A DNA stretch of 64,000 nt from Microcaldota archaeon (lineage in GTDB: Archaea; Micrarchaeota; Micrarchaeia; Micrarchaeales; CABMGC01): contig JAJZOD010000002.1 in the NCBI GenBank assembly GCA_021852055.1, positions 1-64,000 of the forward strand, written 5' to 3'. The position numbers and the translations under genes were made by a program. This document shows positions 9,519 through 18,973 of this stretch, one piece after another. How positions within the stretch are numbered: the stretch's first letter is position 1; every line of letters begins with the position of its first letter. The notes beneath the pieces are model-generated. The model did no database searches. It was not told the DNA's origin and was given only the letters and a program-made list of their open reading frames with translations.

Positions 9519-11168
9519 TTACGTAGAGAAACTTACTGTTGGCATAACACCATTAGGAGGATATGCTCTTATGCGTACCCATTGAATTGTGCCGGTTATA
9601 GTACCTTGCCCCGCAGCAAACATCAACGATTGTATAGGATTAGTGATATTTATGCCGCCAACATTGCCAAGATTGCCGCTCTGTGGCTGGAGGACACCAT
9701 TGCTGCCATACCAATATGGGAGGGTTGTCGATGAACCAGGTACCTCATAAACAAAAACCACATAGCTAGGGGTTGGAGGTGAGGCCGTTTCTATTCCAGA
9801 CCAGTAGCCCTCTGAAGAAACACAATCTCCGCATGGACTTGAATCAGTTAAAGATGTTCCTCCAAACCAATTTGAGTACCATTCTGTACCGCCATTGCTT
9901 ATCGCTGAAAGAAATGTATCCATTACATAAGAGCTCGAAGGCGTTGAGAATACAGCACGGACTCTGCCCGTACCATAATAGTTGCTCCATTCAGCACTGC
10001 CATAAAGACCATTGTTCACTGTAAGATTTGCAAACTGTGGATTTGTGCTTACCATAGTTACCCCAGGAGGCAATGATGTCCCAGCAAAGTTCCAGTAGCT
10101 GTTAAACACTTGCGCACCGTTATCGTATTGTGCGTATAGTTGGCTAAGTTGAGGCGCTTCCCCTGCATAATTGCCGTCATAATTTGCAGCCGTGGATAGA
10201 AATACCATATTTATATCAACAGATGACTCGGAGCCTATGCCATTAGGTAACTTTACCCAAAATATCGCACTTTGGGAATTGCTTGTGCAGCCTGACTCAC
10301 ACCAAGAATAAAGCTCCTCCGATCCTTCATAAAATCTTATGTTGCCTAAATTTTGCGATTCATGCGAGCTGTACGTTGATGGGTTGAATACTATCATTTG
10401 TTGGAATGGCGCAGCTGTTGCAGAAGGCTGAGAGTTTGTTATTGTGACTGGCACCATGAACGTAGAATTTACTGTGACTGTTGTGGGATTCGAATAGGAA
10501 GTTTTTGCCGGAGTTTCAGAATCTGTAACTGAAACATAATAAGCGTATTTTCCTGCCACAGTGGCATTTATTGAGAGTGTCTGTCCCGTTTGGCCCAAAA
10601 CCGGGACTCCTGTGCCTGTTGTGTCGTTATACCATTGATATTTGTACGGGGGCACTCCATGGGCTGCAGTAGCTGTCAGAGTAATTGTTTGGCCAACATA
10701 TGAATTAGATTGCTGAGGAGATATCGATGCTGTAAGTGGAGGGACGACAATCTTCACTGATACTGGAGAGGATGATACTGTTTTTGCCGGAGTTTCAGAA
10801 TCACTTACAGAAACATAATATTGGTATGTGCCAGGACCTGCGGCGTTGATATATAGGGTAGTGCCGGTTTGCCCGACTATTGGTGTTGAGGAGCCGCCCG
10901 TATCATTATACCACTGGAAGTAGTACGGCTGTAGACCTCCTGTTGCAGACGCAGTAAGTGTGATAACAGACGTCACGTTTGCTATAACAGACGGTGGGGA
11001 AACTGATGCACCAAGTTGTAAACCAGTTCCTGAACCGCTTCCAGGTGCGTTCAATGATGGCGCCTGGGAATGCCAAAGAAAAAGGCCCGCAACTATTGCA
11101 ATAATTAACACTACAATTACTGCTCCAATCACATGTATAGTTTTCCCATCAGCCACATTTGCACCCAA
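9519..11168 (-). CDS. Membrane-anchored extracellular protein with two Ig/PKD-like repeats and a DUF2341-like C-terminal region
   Basis: N-terminal TM IGAVIVVLIIAIVAGLFLW; two ~90-aa repeats (PYYFQWYNDT…YYVSVSDSETPAKT / PYKYQWYNDT…YYVSVTDSETPAKT). Confidence 0.8.
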   Translation of the reverse strand: MGANVADGKTIHVIGAVIVVLIIAIVAGLFLWHSQAPSLNAPGSGSGTGLQLGASVSPPSVIANVTSVITLTASATGGLQPYYFQWYNDTGGSSTPIVGQTGTTLYINAAGPGTYQYYVSVSDSETPAKTVSSSPVSVKIVVPPLTASISPQQSNSYVGQTITLTATAAHGVPPYKYQWYNDTTGTGVPVLGQTGQTLSINATVAGKYAYYVSVTDSETPAKTSYSNPTTVTVNSTFMVPVTITNSQPSATAAPFQQMIVFNPSTYSSHESQNLGNIRFYEGSEELYSWCESGCTSNSQSAIFWVKLPNGIGSESSVDINMVFLSTAANYDGNYAGEAPQLSQLYAQYDNGAQVFNSYWNFAGTSLPPGVTMVSTNPQFANLTVNNGLYGSAEWSNYYGTGRVRAVFSTPSSSYVMDTFLSAISNGGTEWYSNWFGGTSLTDSSPCGDCVSSEGYWSGIETASPPTPSYVVFVYEVPGSSTTLPYWYGSNGVLQPQSGNLGNVGGINITNPIQSLMFAAGQGTITGTIQWVRIRAYPPNGVMPTVSFST

Positions 11169-11397
11169 TACAGCTTACTTAAATATGCTTACTTAAGAAA
11201 TATTTATAAATCTTATGGTCTTACAGTGCTGTGAGACATTAAGAACATAAGTCAAAGAACATAAGTCAATAACTACCACATTTATCCTTTGTTGTTTATT
11301 GCCACAAGGTAAACTTCTTTACTAGTATACTCTAGGGCAATCCGCCTTTGCCCTGGTGCCAAATTTAGTAACGTAATGGCTCGCTTTCCTCCAATTC

Positions 11398-11425
11398 GTA
11401 AACGGCGTGGAGTTTCTCGCTCACG
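11398..11425 (-). repeat. tnpB right-end-like sequence downstream of mtnA
   Basis: gtaaacggcgtgga identical to 8847-8860; preceded by a cctcc block as in the tnpB copy. Confidence 0.55.
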
Positions 11426-11455
11426 TTGTTAAGAAAAAGCTGTGCAGTGCATGGT

Positions 11456-12571
11456 TCAAAGCTTTACCATGCTTCCAGGCGTCTTCAAAAGCCTTGGGAT
11501 AGACGCACTATACGGCGCTTGTACTACTCCCAATTCTGTTACAATAGCCGATACATACTCCGGCGGAGTTCTGTCGAATGCAGGATTAAGCACCCCCACG
11601 CCCTTTGGAACAACAGTTGTGCCCCCAAGCAAAGTCTCAACCTCTTCCGGCCTTCTCTGCTCTATTCTTACGCTTTCAACATTATGCAAAATGTCGAATG
11701 TCGATGTCGGAGCCGCAACATATGTCTTCATGTTGAGCTCTTTCGCCATCATCGCAAGACCGAAAGTTCCTATCTTGTTATAAATAGTGCCGCACTCTTT
11801 TGTACGTGCTGCAAGTATCCTGTCTGCGCCAGCCCACACTGCCGTTGCCTTCTCCTCGCGCATAATGTGTCCGGCCATATTGTCTGTTATTACCTGCACA
11901 GGTATGCTGTCTTTGTGGAGTTCCCACGCCGTAAGCCTTGCTCCTTGATAAAGCGGCGCAGTGTATGTAGCCAGCACCTTGAATCTGATTCCGTCTGACC
12001 ACGCTGCCCTAAGCGGTGCGGTGGCTGTGCCCAGCCCATCACACGCAAGCGTGCCTGCATTGCATACAGTTACAAGAACATCGCCGTCGTTTATTAACTT
12101 TTTTCCATGCCTGCCTATCTCATAAGTGGCATTTATGTTGCTCTGCTGAATCTTCTTTGCGGTTGATATAGCCTCTTCCTTCACTTCTGAAGGCGTCTTC
12201 CCGTTTTTGATTGCAGCGAAGACAAGCTCTTGTATAACTTTCACTCCCCAGCTCAGATTTACTGCTGTAGGTCTTGCCTCGGCAAGCTGTTTCCCCTGCT
12301 CGGTTATGTTTTTCAGTATGTCGCTGTTTGAATTCACCGAGTTATTGGCTATCATAGCTGTGCCATATGCCCCTGCCTCACCCAATATCGGTGCACCCCG
12401 TATCTCAAGTTTCTGTATGGCCCTGATAAGTCTGCCAAGGTCTTTTGTGGAGCTGTAAACCTCTTTCCACGGTATCTGTGTGTTGTCCAGCCACACTATC
12501 TCCTCCTTGGCTTCATCCCATGTTATCGGTACAATTCTTGTTGCAGAGCCAATTTTTTCCATACATACCAA
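11456..12571 (-). CDS. mtnA: S-methyl-5-thioribose-1-phosphate isomerase (MtnA/eIF2B-alpha family); probable start ATG 12562
   Basis: IRGAPILGEAGAYG, NAGTLACDGLGTATAPLRAA, ITDNMAGHIMREEKATAVWAGADRI motifs. Confidence 0.93.
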   Translation of the reverse strand: MVCMEKIGSATRIVPITWDEAKEEIVWLDNTQIPWKEVYSSTKDLGRLIRAIQKLEIRGAPILGEAGAYGTAMIANNSVNSNSDILKNITEQGKQLAEARPTAVNLSWGVKVIQELVFAAIKNGKTPSEVKEEAISTAKKIQQSNINATYEIGRHGKKLINDGDVLVTVCNAGTLACDGLGTATAPLRAAWSDGIRFKVLATYTAPLYQGARLTAWELHKDSIPVQVITDNMAGHIMREEKATAVWAGADRILAARTKECGTIYNKIGTFGLAMMAKELNMKTYVAAPTSTFDILHNVESVRIEQRRPEEVETLLGGTTVVPKGVGVLNPAFDRTPPEYVSAIVTELGVVQAPYSASIPRLLKTPGSMVKL

Positions 12572-12592
12572 TTATTGTTTCATATCTGTGAC

Positions 12593-12690
12593 ATCCATAT
12601 TGTTTACATAGTTACCCATGTTTATATACCTTATTTATGCAGTTCGCTCTCATCCAACCGTTAAAACATGTGGGATTTCCCGCTCACGCA
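12593..12690 (-). repeat. tnpB left-end-like sequence upstream of mtnA, with a 15-codon TnpB-N-terminus-like ORF
   Basis: Homologous by eye to 9340-9440; 12572-12619 encodes MGNYVNNMDVTDMKQ* cf. tnpB MNNNIHNMDSTRL. Confidence 0.6.
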
Positions 12691-12769
12691 TTTAATGCAG
12701 GAAATTATGCTCTGCATCTAGTTTTGCCAGTGTATCTGGCACGACTACAGCTTGTCAATATCTGTCTGG

Positions 12770-14038
12770 CTACTGAAATCCTTCCGCATCTGTTGTATCT
12801 GTGTGCAAAGGCCTGCTTTCTGCGCCAGAATTCTGCTCATCAGGTTGCGTGTTAAACAGGCTTTTTTCTATCATCTCCTTTATCTTTTCAGGCTGGTACA
12901 TGAGCTTAACAAGCCTCGTATGCCCACGAACCCCCTTGCCTGATTCATAACTCGTTACTATGCCCTGCATCTGCAGGTCTGTGACGTACCTTCTGTAAAG
13001 CCGTGCGCCTTTAGTCTCTTTATGCAAAGACTGGGTTATCGACACATATCTGTCGTATATCTCGCCACTAAGCAGAAAAGCATCGTCCTGCTTATCTAAT
13101 TTTTTGTATCTGCCTCCTGTTAAAGACATTACGGCTATGGCATATACTATTAGCCGCTGATGCTCTGGTAGCGTGCCTATGACTTCATAAGCTATCTCCT
13201 CCTCTGCTATGCGTGCAGCATCACCTACGTCATTTACGGTTATGCTCTTCCCGCCCCTGTTCTCTGCTATCTCACCTGCCTTTGTTATTATCTTAAGTGC
13301 AAGCCGTGCGTCGCCGCTCTCCTTTGCCGCTATTGCAGAAGCAAGATTTATTGACGCCTGGTCAACTACCCCTGGTCTGAATCCTTTTACTACCCTATCA
13401 TTCAATATGGCTGACAACTCCGAAGAGTTATATGGTGGAAAGGCTATCTCGTTTTCATAAAGCGTAGACAGGCTCCTAGGGTCAAGCTCTTCCTTGAAAG
13501 AGAGCTTGTTCGACACTCCTATTATTGTTATGCCACCTGATTTTATGTCGCTGTTAGCCCTAGTGAGAGTGTACACAAGGTCGTCAAGATCCCTTATAAT
13601 GTCAAGTTCATCAAGTACTACTATGAGTATTTTGTTATCCTCCTCCATCCAGCTTATTATCTTTTCGTATATGTCTATTATTCCCAAACCCCTTTTAGCA
13701 TACATTGGTATGTGGTCGCTGGCTATCTTGCTGAGGACCCTGTAGCGCGAGTTGTATATCCTGCAGTTTACATAAGTTATCTTTGCCTTGACAACAGGCA
13801 GAAGCCTCACCCTCTCTACTACATATTTTATGCTCGATGTCTTGCCTGTGCCTGTCTTACCATATATGAATACATTCCTCCCGCGCTCTCCACGCAGAGA
13901 CGGCGTCAGTGCCTTTTCTATCTCGTTTATCTGCCTGTCCCTAAAGAGGAGCTTGTCAGGAACATAATGCGGCGAGAGAACCTCTCTGTACGCAAATATC
14001 TCCGACTCCTTAAAAAGCTCTGCAAACGGTTCAGCCAA
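12770..14038 (-). CDS. cdc6: Orc1/Cdc6 replication initiator
   Basis: AAA+ GKTGTGKTSSIKYV Walker A, LIVVLDELDII Walker B, C-terminal winged helix. Confidence 0.95.
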   Translation of the reverse strand: MAEPFAELFKESEIFAYREVLSPHYVPDKLLFRDRQINEIEKALTPSLRGERGRNVFIYGKTGTGKTSSIKYVVERVRLLPVVKAKITYVNCRIYNSRYRVLSKIASDHIPMYAKRGLGIIDIYEKIISWMEEDNKILIVVLDELDIIRDLDDLVYTLTRANSDIKSGGITIIGVSNKLSFKEELDPRSLSTLYENEIAFPPYNSSELSAILNDRVVKGFRPGVVDQASINLASAIAAKESGDARLALKIITKAGEIAENRGGKSITVNDVGDAARIAEEEIAYEVIGTLPEHQRLIVYAIAVMSLTGGRYKKLDKQDDAFLLSGEIYDRYVSITQSLHKETKGARLYRRYVTDLQMQGIVTSYESGKGVRGHTRLVKLMYQPEKIKEMIEKSLFNTQPDEQNSGAESRPLHTDTTDAEGFQ

Positions 14039-14845
14039 TCAATCGCCCACTATCCTATCTACAATATTTATGTACTCCTTTTTAATCTTTTCATCTTCAA
14101 GAACAGCTATCCTCCCAAGATCGCTGAAACCTGACAATGAAGGGTCAAGCTTTATAAAGCCAAGGACATCACAGCCAAGTGCCTCAGCAACCTCTCTGCC
14201 TCCTTTAATATTTCCGTCGGACATGTTTTCTACTACACCGAGGATAGCCACGCCGAGCCGTTTCGCCATCATACCTGATCGTATTGCGTTTATTGCAGGT
14301 ATATGCTGTGGTGTAGTGACAATCACAAAACCCTTAAGGTCCAGAAGCTGTATTATAGAAAGCGGCGAATCGCTCGTACCCGGAGGCATGTCTATTATGA
14401 GGTAATCGAGCTCTCCCCATTCTGCATTCTCAAGAAACTCGGATATCATCTTGCCTACCATCGGGCCTCTCCATATTATGGGCTTTTTGCTGTCATCCAC
14501 GAACATCGATGTCGAGAGTACTTTTACTCCATCCTTCTCAATAGGCATTATGGGATATCCGTCAGGTGCAGCAGCGTTAATTCCAAGGAACATGGAGATG
14601 TTCGGGCAGTCTATATCCGCGTCCAACAATCCCACTTTATAGCCCATGCCTTTCAATGTATATGCTATATTTACTGCTGTGGTTGTTTTCCCAACACCTC
14701 CCTTTGCGCTGTATATGCCTATCTTATTTTTTATACGGGCTAACTTCTCACGTATCCTTTTCTTCTGCTCTATGACTTTTAACATTGAAGGGTGCATGGT
14801 CATTTTATGTGGTGCGCCTCCCTCCAAGCCCTGCTCTGTATCCAT
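14039..14845 (-). CDS. Mrp/NBP35-type Fe-S cluster carrier P-loop ATPase
   Basis: YSAKGGVGKTTTAVNIAY, LLDADIDCPNI, DYLIIDMPPGTSD motifs. Confidence 0.93.
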   Translation of the reverse strand: MDTEQGLEGGAPHKMTMHPSMLKVIEQKKRIREKLARIKNKIGIYSAKGGVGKTTTAVNIAYTLKGMGYKVGLLDADIDCPNISMFLGINAAAPDGYPIMPIEKDGVKVLSTSMFVDDSKKPIIWRGPMVGKMISEFLENAEWGELDYLIIDMPPGTSDSPLSIIQLLDLKGFVIVTTPQHIPAINAIRSGMMAKRLGVAILGVVENMSDGNIKGGREVAEALGCDVLGFIKLDPSLSGFSDLGRIAVLEDEKIKKEYINIVDRIVGD

Positions 14846-15150
14846 GCTTCAACCTCCTGCTTATTCTCTCATGTTAATCTTATATCTTTTTGCAATTAAG
14901 CCAAGCAAGCAGATACAAAGCCCACTGCACTGCTGCGCTAGGGCATGTAAATGCATATATACCTCCTAATGTTCCGTATACTGCCGTCAGGCGCGCCACG
15001 CAAATTCAAATGCCTACTGGACAGTATAAAGCATAATGCCGTACAAGAAAGTTATATAAGCCTTTAACTCTATATAATATAAAAGTCTTATATCTTATAT
15101 AAAGTCTTTTTATTTAAGAAAATATTTAAGAAAAACAAAAGGCGTATATT

Positions 15151-15846
15151 ATGTATCCGAACGTACAGGCTTATGACAGGGGTGTGATGTTCAACCCGGA
15201 TGGACGTCTATTTCAGGTAGAATATGCAAAAGAAGCTGTAAGAAAAGGAGCAACCTCCATAGGCCTTATAGCTAAGGACAGCGTTGTCTTTGTTGCGCAT
15301 AAAAATATAACAGAGCCTCTTGCAATACCTGCCACAATACAAAAAGTTTTCAGGATAGACTCGCACATAGGCGCTACGTACAGTGGCATGGTTGCAGACG
15401 GTCTTCACATTATAGACGTTGCAAGGAACGGAGCACAGAATCACAGGCTTGTTTATGACGATGTAAAATCTGTAGAGGCCCTGGCAAAGGACATCTCAGC
15501 TTATATGATGCAGGCAACGCAATACGGAGGCCTGCGGCCGTATGCAGTCTCATTCCTTGTAGGAGGCATAGACACAACGCCTCGTCTATTCGAGATAGAG
15601 CCTGGCGCTTCATTTCTGGGATACAAAGCCGATGCGATAGGCGTTGGCAAAAAGACAGCGACAGAGATACTGCTCAAAGAGTACAAGGACAATATCTCGT
15701 TTGACGATGCAATCAGGCTCGGCATAAAGATTATACGTAAGATAAGCGAGGACAAGCTTGTCAAGGAAAGTTTAGACATAGGCTATGTCGAAAGCGGCTC
15801 TGACTATAAACTTCTCTCTTCAGAAGAGATAAGCCAGTACCTGTAA
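15151..15846 (+). CDS. psmA: Proteasome subunit alpha
   Basis: YDRGVMFNPDGRLFQVEYAKEAVRKGATSIGL signature. Confidence 0.96.
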   Translation: MYPNVQAYDRGVMFNPDGRLFQVEYAKEAVRKGATSIGLIAKDSVVFVAHKNITEPLAIPATIQKVFRIDSHIGATYSGMVADGLHIIDVARNGAQNHRLVYDDVKSVEALAKDISAYMMQATQYGGLRPYAVSFLVGGIDTTPRLFEIEPGASFLGYKADAIGVGKKTATEILLKEYKDNISFDDAIRLGIKIIRKISEDKLVKESLDIGYVESGSDYKLLSSEEISQYL

Positions 15847-15849
15847 TCA

Positions 15850-16542
15850 GTGAACAGAATGTCAAAGACTGTAGTCGCCAAATACTCCCACATGGGAGAA
15901 GAGTTCGAGATCTTTGTCGACTCTGATCTGGCGTACGATTTTATAATAGGAAAGATAAAGGATCCCCTCAAGGTGCTTCAGGCAGAGGAGGTTTTCAAGG
16001 ATGCAAACAAAGGGGAGCGCCAGAGCCAGGACAAGATAAAGAAGGTTTTTAACACAACAGACATAATACAGATAACCGAAACAATACTCAAAAAAGGGGA
16101 AGTCCCTATAACAACAGAACAGAGAAATAAGCTTGTGCAGGAGAAGAAGAAACAGATAATAAACATAATAGCCATAAACTCCATAGACCCGCGCACAAAC
16201 GCTCCCCACACATCGCAGCGAATAGAGTCTGCCATGGAACAGGCAAGGGTAAACATAGAGCCGTTTAAGAGTGCAACCGAACAGGTAGAAGCTGTCCTAA
16301 AGCGCATAAACCCCATACTGCCCATAAAGTTTGCTACTATGAAGATAGAAGTGAATATACCTGCATCATACGCAAACAGGTGCTACGGAGTGCTGAAACA
16401 TTACGGCATTAAATCGGAAGAGTGGCTCTCAAACGGCTCGCTAAAGGCGAACCTGGAATTTCCAGCAGGCCTTCGCGATGAGATATTAGAAAAGCTGAAC
16501 AGCCTCACAAAAGGCGAAATTCAGATAAAGACAGAGGTATAA
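15850..16542 (+). CDS. SBDS ribosome maturation protein
   Basis: YSHMGEEFEIFVDSDLAYDF, conserved SBDS domains; exosome superoperon position. Confidence 0.94.
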   Translation: MNRMSKTVVAKYSHMGEEFEIFVDSDLAYDFIIGKIKDPLKVLQAEEVFKDANKGERQSQDKIKKVFNTTDIIQITETILKKGEVPITTEQRNKLVQEKKKQIINIIAINSIDPRTNAPHTSQRIESAMEQARVNIEPFKSATEQVEAVLKRINPILPIKFATMKIEVNIPASYANRCYGVLKHYGIKSEEWLSNGSLKANLEFPAGLRDEILEKLNSLTKGEIQIKTEV

Positions 16543-16544
16543 AA

Positions 16545-17195
16545 ATGAAAAGAATAATAGTTCCAGGGGATCTGGTAGAGGATAAGCCTCTACATCTAAT
16601 GGACACATTTATAGAAGAGAACAAAACATATGCTACAGTTATAAGCATATACGACGATGAAAAGAAGTCGCTTGTGCCACTGGAAGGGCTATGGTATCCA
16701 CAAAGGGACGAGCCAGTGATAGGCGTTATAGAAGAGGCGAAACTCAATACATACACAGTCCAGCTTTCTGCGCCTTACAAAGGCATAATAATCTCAAAAT
16801 ACACAGAAGGCAAGATAGAAAACGGCGATATGGTTGAGGCATATGTCAAGGAGCTTGATAAAACAGGCACTGTAGTGCTGTCAAGGCCAAGGGTTCTTCA
16901 TGGCGGTAAAATAGTCATCATAAGGCCTGCAAAGGTGCACCGCCTTCTGGGTAGGGCCAACACAATGGTAAAGCAGATATCAGACGGCACAGGGGCTATG
17001 ATAAAGGTAGGCATGAACGGTGCAGTATGGCTCAAAGGCGGCAATATAGATATAGCAACCGATGCTGTTTTGCGCATCCAGAACGAAGCGCACATCTCAG
17101 GGCTAACTGAAAGAATAGGTAATATGGTAAAAGACACTGCACCTAAAAATGCATCAGAGCCACAAGCACCAAAAAAGCATGAGGAATCTGCATGA
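16545..17195 (+). CDS. rrp4: Exosome RNA-binding subunit Rrp4
   Basis: S1/KH architecture, position before Rrp41. Confidence 0.93.
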   Translation: MKRIIVPGDLVEDKPLHLMDTFIEENKTYATVISIYDDEKKSLVPLEGLWYPQRDEPVIGVIEEAKLNTYTVQLSAPYKGIIISKYTEGKIENGDMVEAYVKELDKTGTVVLSRPRVLHGGKIVIIRPAKVHRLLGRANTMVKQISDGTGAMIKVGMNGAVWLKGGNIDIATDAVLRIQNEAHISGLTERIGNMVKDTAPKNASEPQAPKKHEESA

Positions 17196-17932
17196 AAAAT
17201 AACGGAATACAACTTATAACAAATGGGAAAAGGCTTGATGGAAGAACTGCAAGAGACATGCGTAGCATCAAGATAACTCCGAACGTTGTCAAGAACGCTG
17301 CGGGTTCGGCTTCTATAGAGTGGGGCAACAACAAGATAATAGCTGCTGTGCACGGGCCTACGGAAGCGCTGCCAAGGCATACCGCTAATCCGGATCGTGC
17401 AGTAGTCAAGTGCAGATATATGATGGCGCCATTCTCTTCATCAGAAGAGCACGGCCGTGCCGGCATGAACAGGCGCGCAGTAGAGATATCAAAAGTCACA
17501 GCCGAGGTTTTCGAAAATGTAATACTTCTTGACCAGTTTCCAGGAACCGAGATAAGCATATATGTAGAGGTGCTTCAGAGCGACGGCGGCACACGCGCGG
17601 CAGGCATAACCTGTGCGTCAGTGGCGCTCGCCCTTTCTGGAATACCCATGAAAGATCTGCCATATGCCGTCTCAGTAGGCAAGGTAGGCAATGACCTTAT
17701 ACTAGATCTCGACAAAATCGAGGACAACTACTCAGAGGCAGACATGCCTGTAGCCATACTGCCAAGAACCAATTCTATAGTTTTACTGCAGATGGACGGC
17801 GCCATGACAAAGGAACAGTTTAAGGAAGGTCTGGCTATGGTGATAGAGTCAGGCAAAGAGATATCAAGGATACAAAAGGAAGCGATACGGGCAGCTTACC
17901 AAGAACCTGAGAAGGAAAAAGCACACATGTGA
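17192..17932 (+). CDS. rrp41: Exosome RNase PH subunit Rrp41
   Basis: RLDGRTARDMRSIKITPNVV…GSASIEWGNNKIIAAVHGP. Confidence 0.95.
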   Translation: MKNNGIQLITNGKRLDGRTARDMRSIKITPNVVKNAAGSASIEWGNNKIIAAVHGPTEALPRHTANPDRAVVKCRYMMAPFSSSEEHGRAGMNRRAVEISKVTAEVFENVILLDQFPGTEISIYVEVLQSDGGTRAAGITCASVALALSGIPMKDLPYAVSVGKVGNDLILDLDKIEDNYSEADMPVAILPRTNSIVLLQMDGAMTKEQFKEGLAMVIESGKEISRIQKEAIRAAYQEPEKEKAHM

Positions 17933-17936
17933 TTTT

Positions 17937-18716
17937 ATGCGAACAATAACAAATGAATTTATGCGGGAGAGGATTGCAGCAGGCATCAGAAACACAAAAA
18001 GAGGCAACATGTCATACAGAAAAGTGATTGTAAACACTGGAAATTTGCCTAATGCGGAGGGTTCTGCAGAAGCAATTATAGGTGACACCAAAGTAATCGC
18101 AGGCATAAAGGTAGATGCTTCAACGCCGATGCCTGATACTCCTGAAGAGGGAAATCTTACGACTTCAGCCGAGCTGTTGCCTATGGCATCTGAAAGCTAT
18201 GATGTAGGTCCTCCTACTCCGGAGAGCGTCGAATTTGCGCGGGTTGTAGACCGAGGAATAAGGCACGGCAATATAATAGATATGTCAAGGTTGTTCATTG
18301 AGGCCGAAAAAGTATGGGGTATATACCTTGATCTGTATGTAATAAATTATGATGGCAACCTGTTTGATGCAGGCACTCTTGCAGCTATGGCTGCTCTCGC
18401 AACTACCAGGATGCCGCGATTTGAAGACGGCAAGGTAATAAGAGACGCCAGCATGAAAAGGATGCAGACAGGCAACATTGTAACATCCTGCACATTTGCA
18501 AAAGTGCTCGATAAGATGCTTCTGGACCCTGACAGCGCTGAAGAAAGCATAGCCAAGGCAAGGGTAACGATAGCCAACGATGGGAATGAACTGCATGCCA
18601 TGCAAAAAGGCATGGGCGGCTCATTCAGTCCTGCTGAGATAAATGAACTGATATCTGCCACTTTCGAAAGCTCAAAAGAGCTGCGAGGCATAATAAAGAA
18701 AAGTATAGGTGATTGA
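17937..18716 (+). CDS. rrp42: Exosome subunit Rrp42
   Basis: RNase PH fold sequence EGSAEAIIGDTKVIAGIKVD; follows Rrp41. Confidence 0.94.
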   Translation: MRTITNEFMRERIAAGIRNTKRGNMSYRKVIVNTGNLPNAEGSAEAIIGDTKVIAGIKVDASTPMPDTPEEGNLTTSAELLPMASESYDVGPPTPESVEFARVVDRGIRHGNIIDMSRLFIEAEKVWGIYLDLYVINYDGNLFDAGTLAAMAALATTRMPRFEDGKVIRDASMKRMQTGNIVTSCTFAKVLDKMLLDPDSAEESIAKARVTIANDGNELHAMQKGMGGSFSPAEINELISATFESSKELRGIIKKSIGD

Positions 18717-18950
18717 TTGGCAAACAAGAGCATAAGATATGGAGTAAATCTGCGCAAGCGCGAAATGGCTGTAATAAAGCAGAAGAATTCAAGGTACAAA
18801 TGCGACGTATGCGGCAAGGAGGCTGTAAAAAGGATAAGCGTAGCAATATGGACATGCAAATACTGCGGCTCTACATATGCCGGCGGCGCTTACACAATGA
18901 AAACGCCTGCAGGAGAAACAGTCGCAAGAATACTGGGTAAATCGTCTTAG
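18717..18950 (+). CDS. rpl37ae: Ribosomal protein L37Ae
   Basis: KYKCDVCGKEAVKRISVAIWTCKYCGSTYAGGAY. Confidence 0.95.
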   Translation: MANKSIRYGVNLRKREMAVIKQKNSRYKCDVCGKEAVKRISVAIWTCKYCGSTYAGGAYTMKTPAGETVARILGKSS

Positions 18951-18973
18951 TGTTGATAACAAGTGTTGATTAA

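Noticed and set aside
11241-11270. Tandem agaacataagtcaa x2
   Set aside because: Only two ~14-nt units with no spacer pattern; not a CRISPR. No CRISPR array or cas gene was seen anywhere in the window
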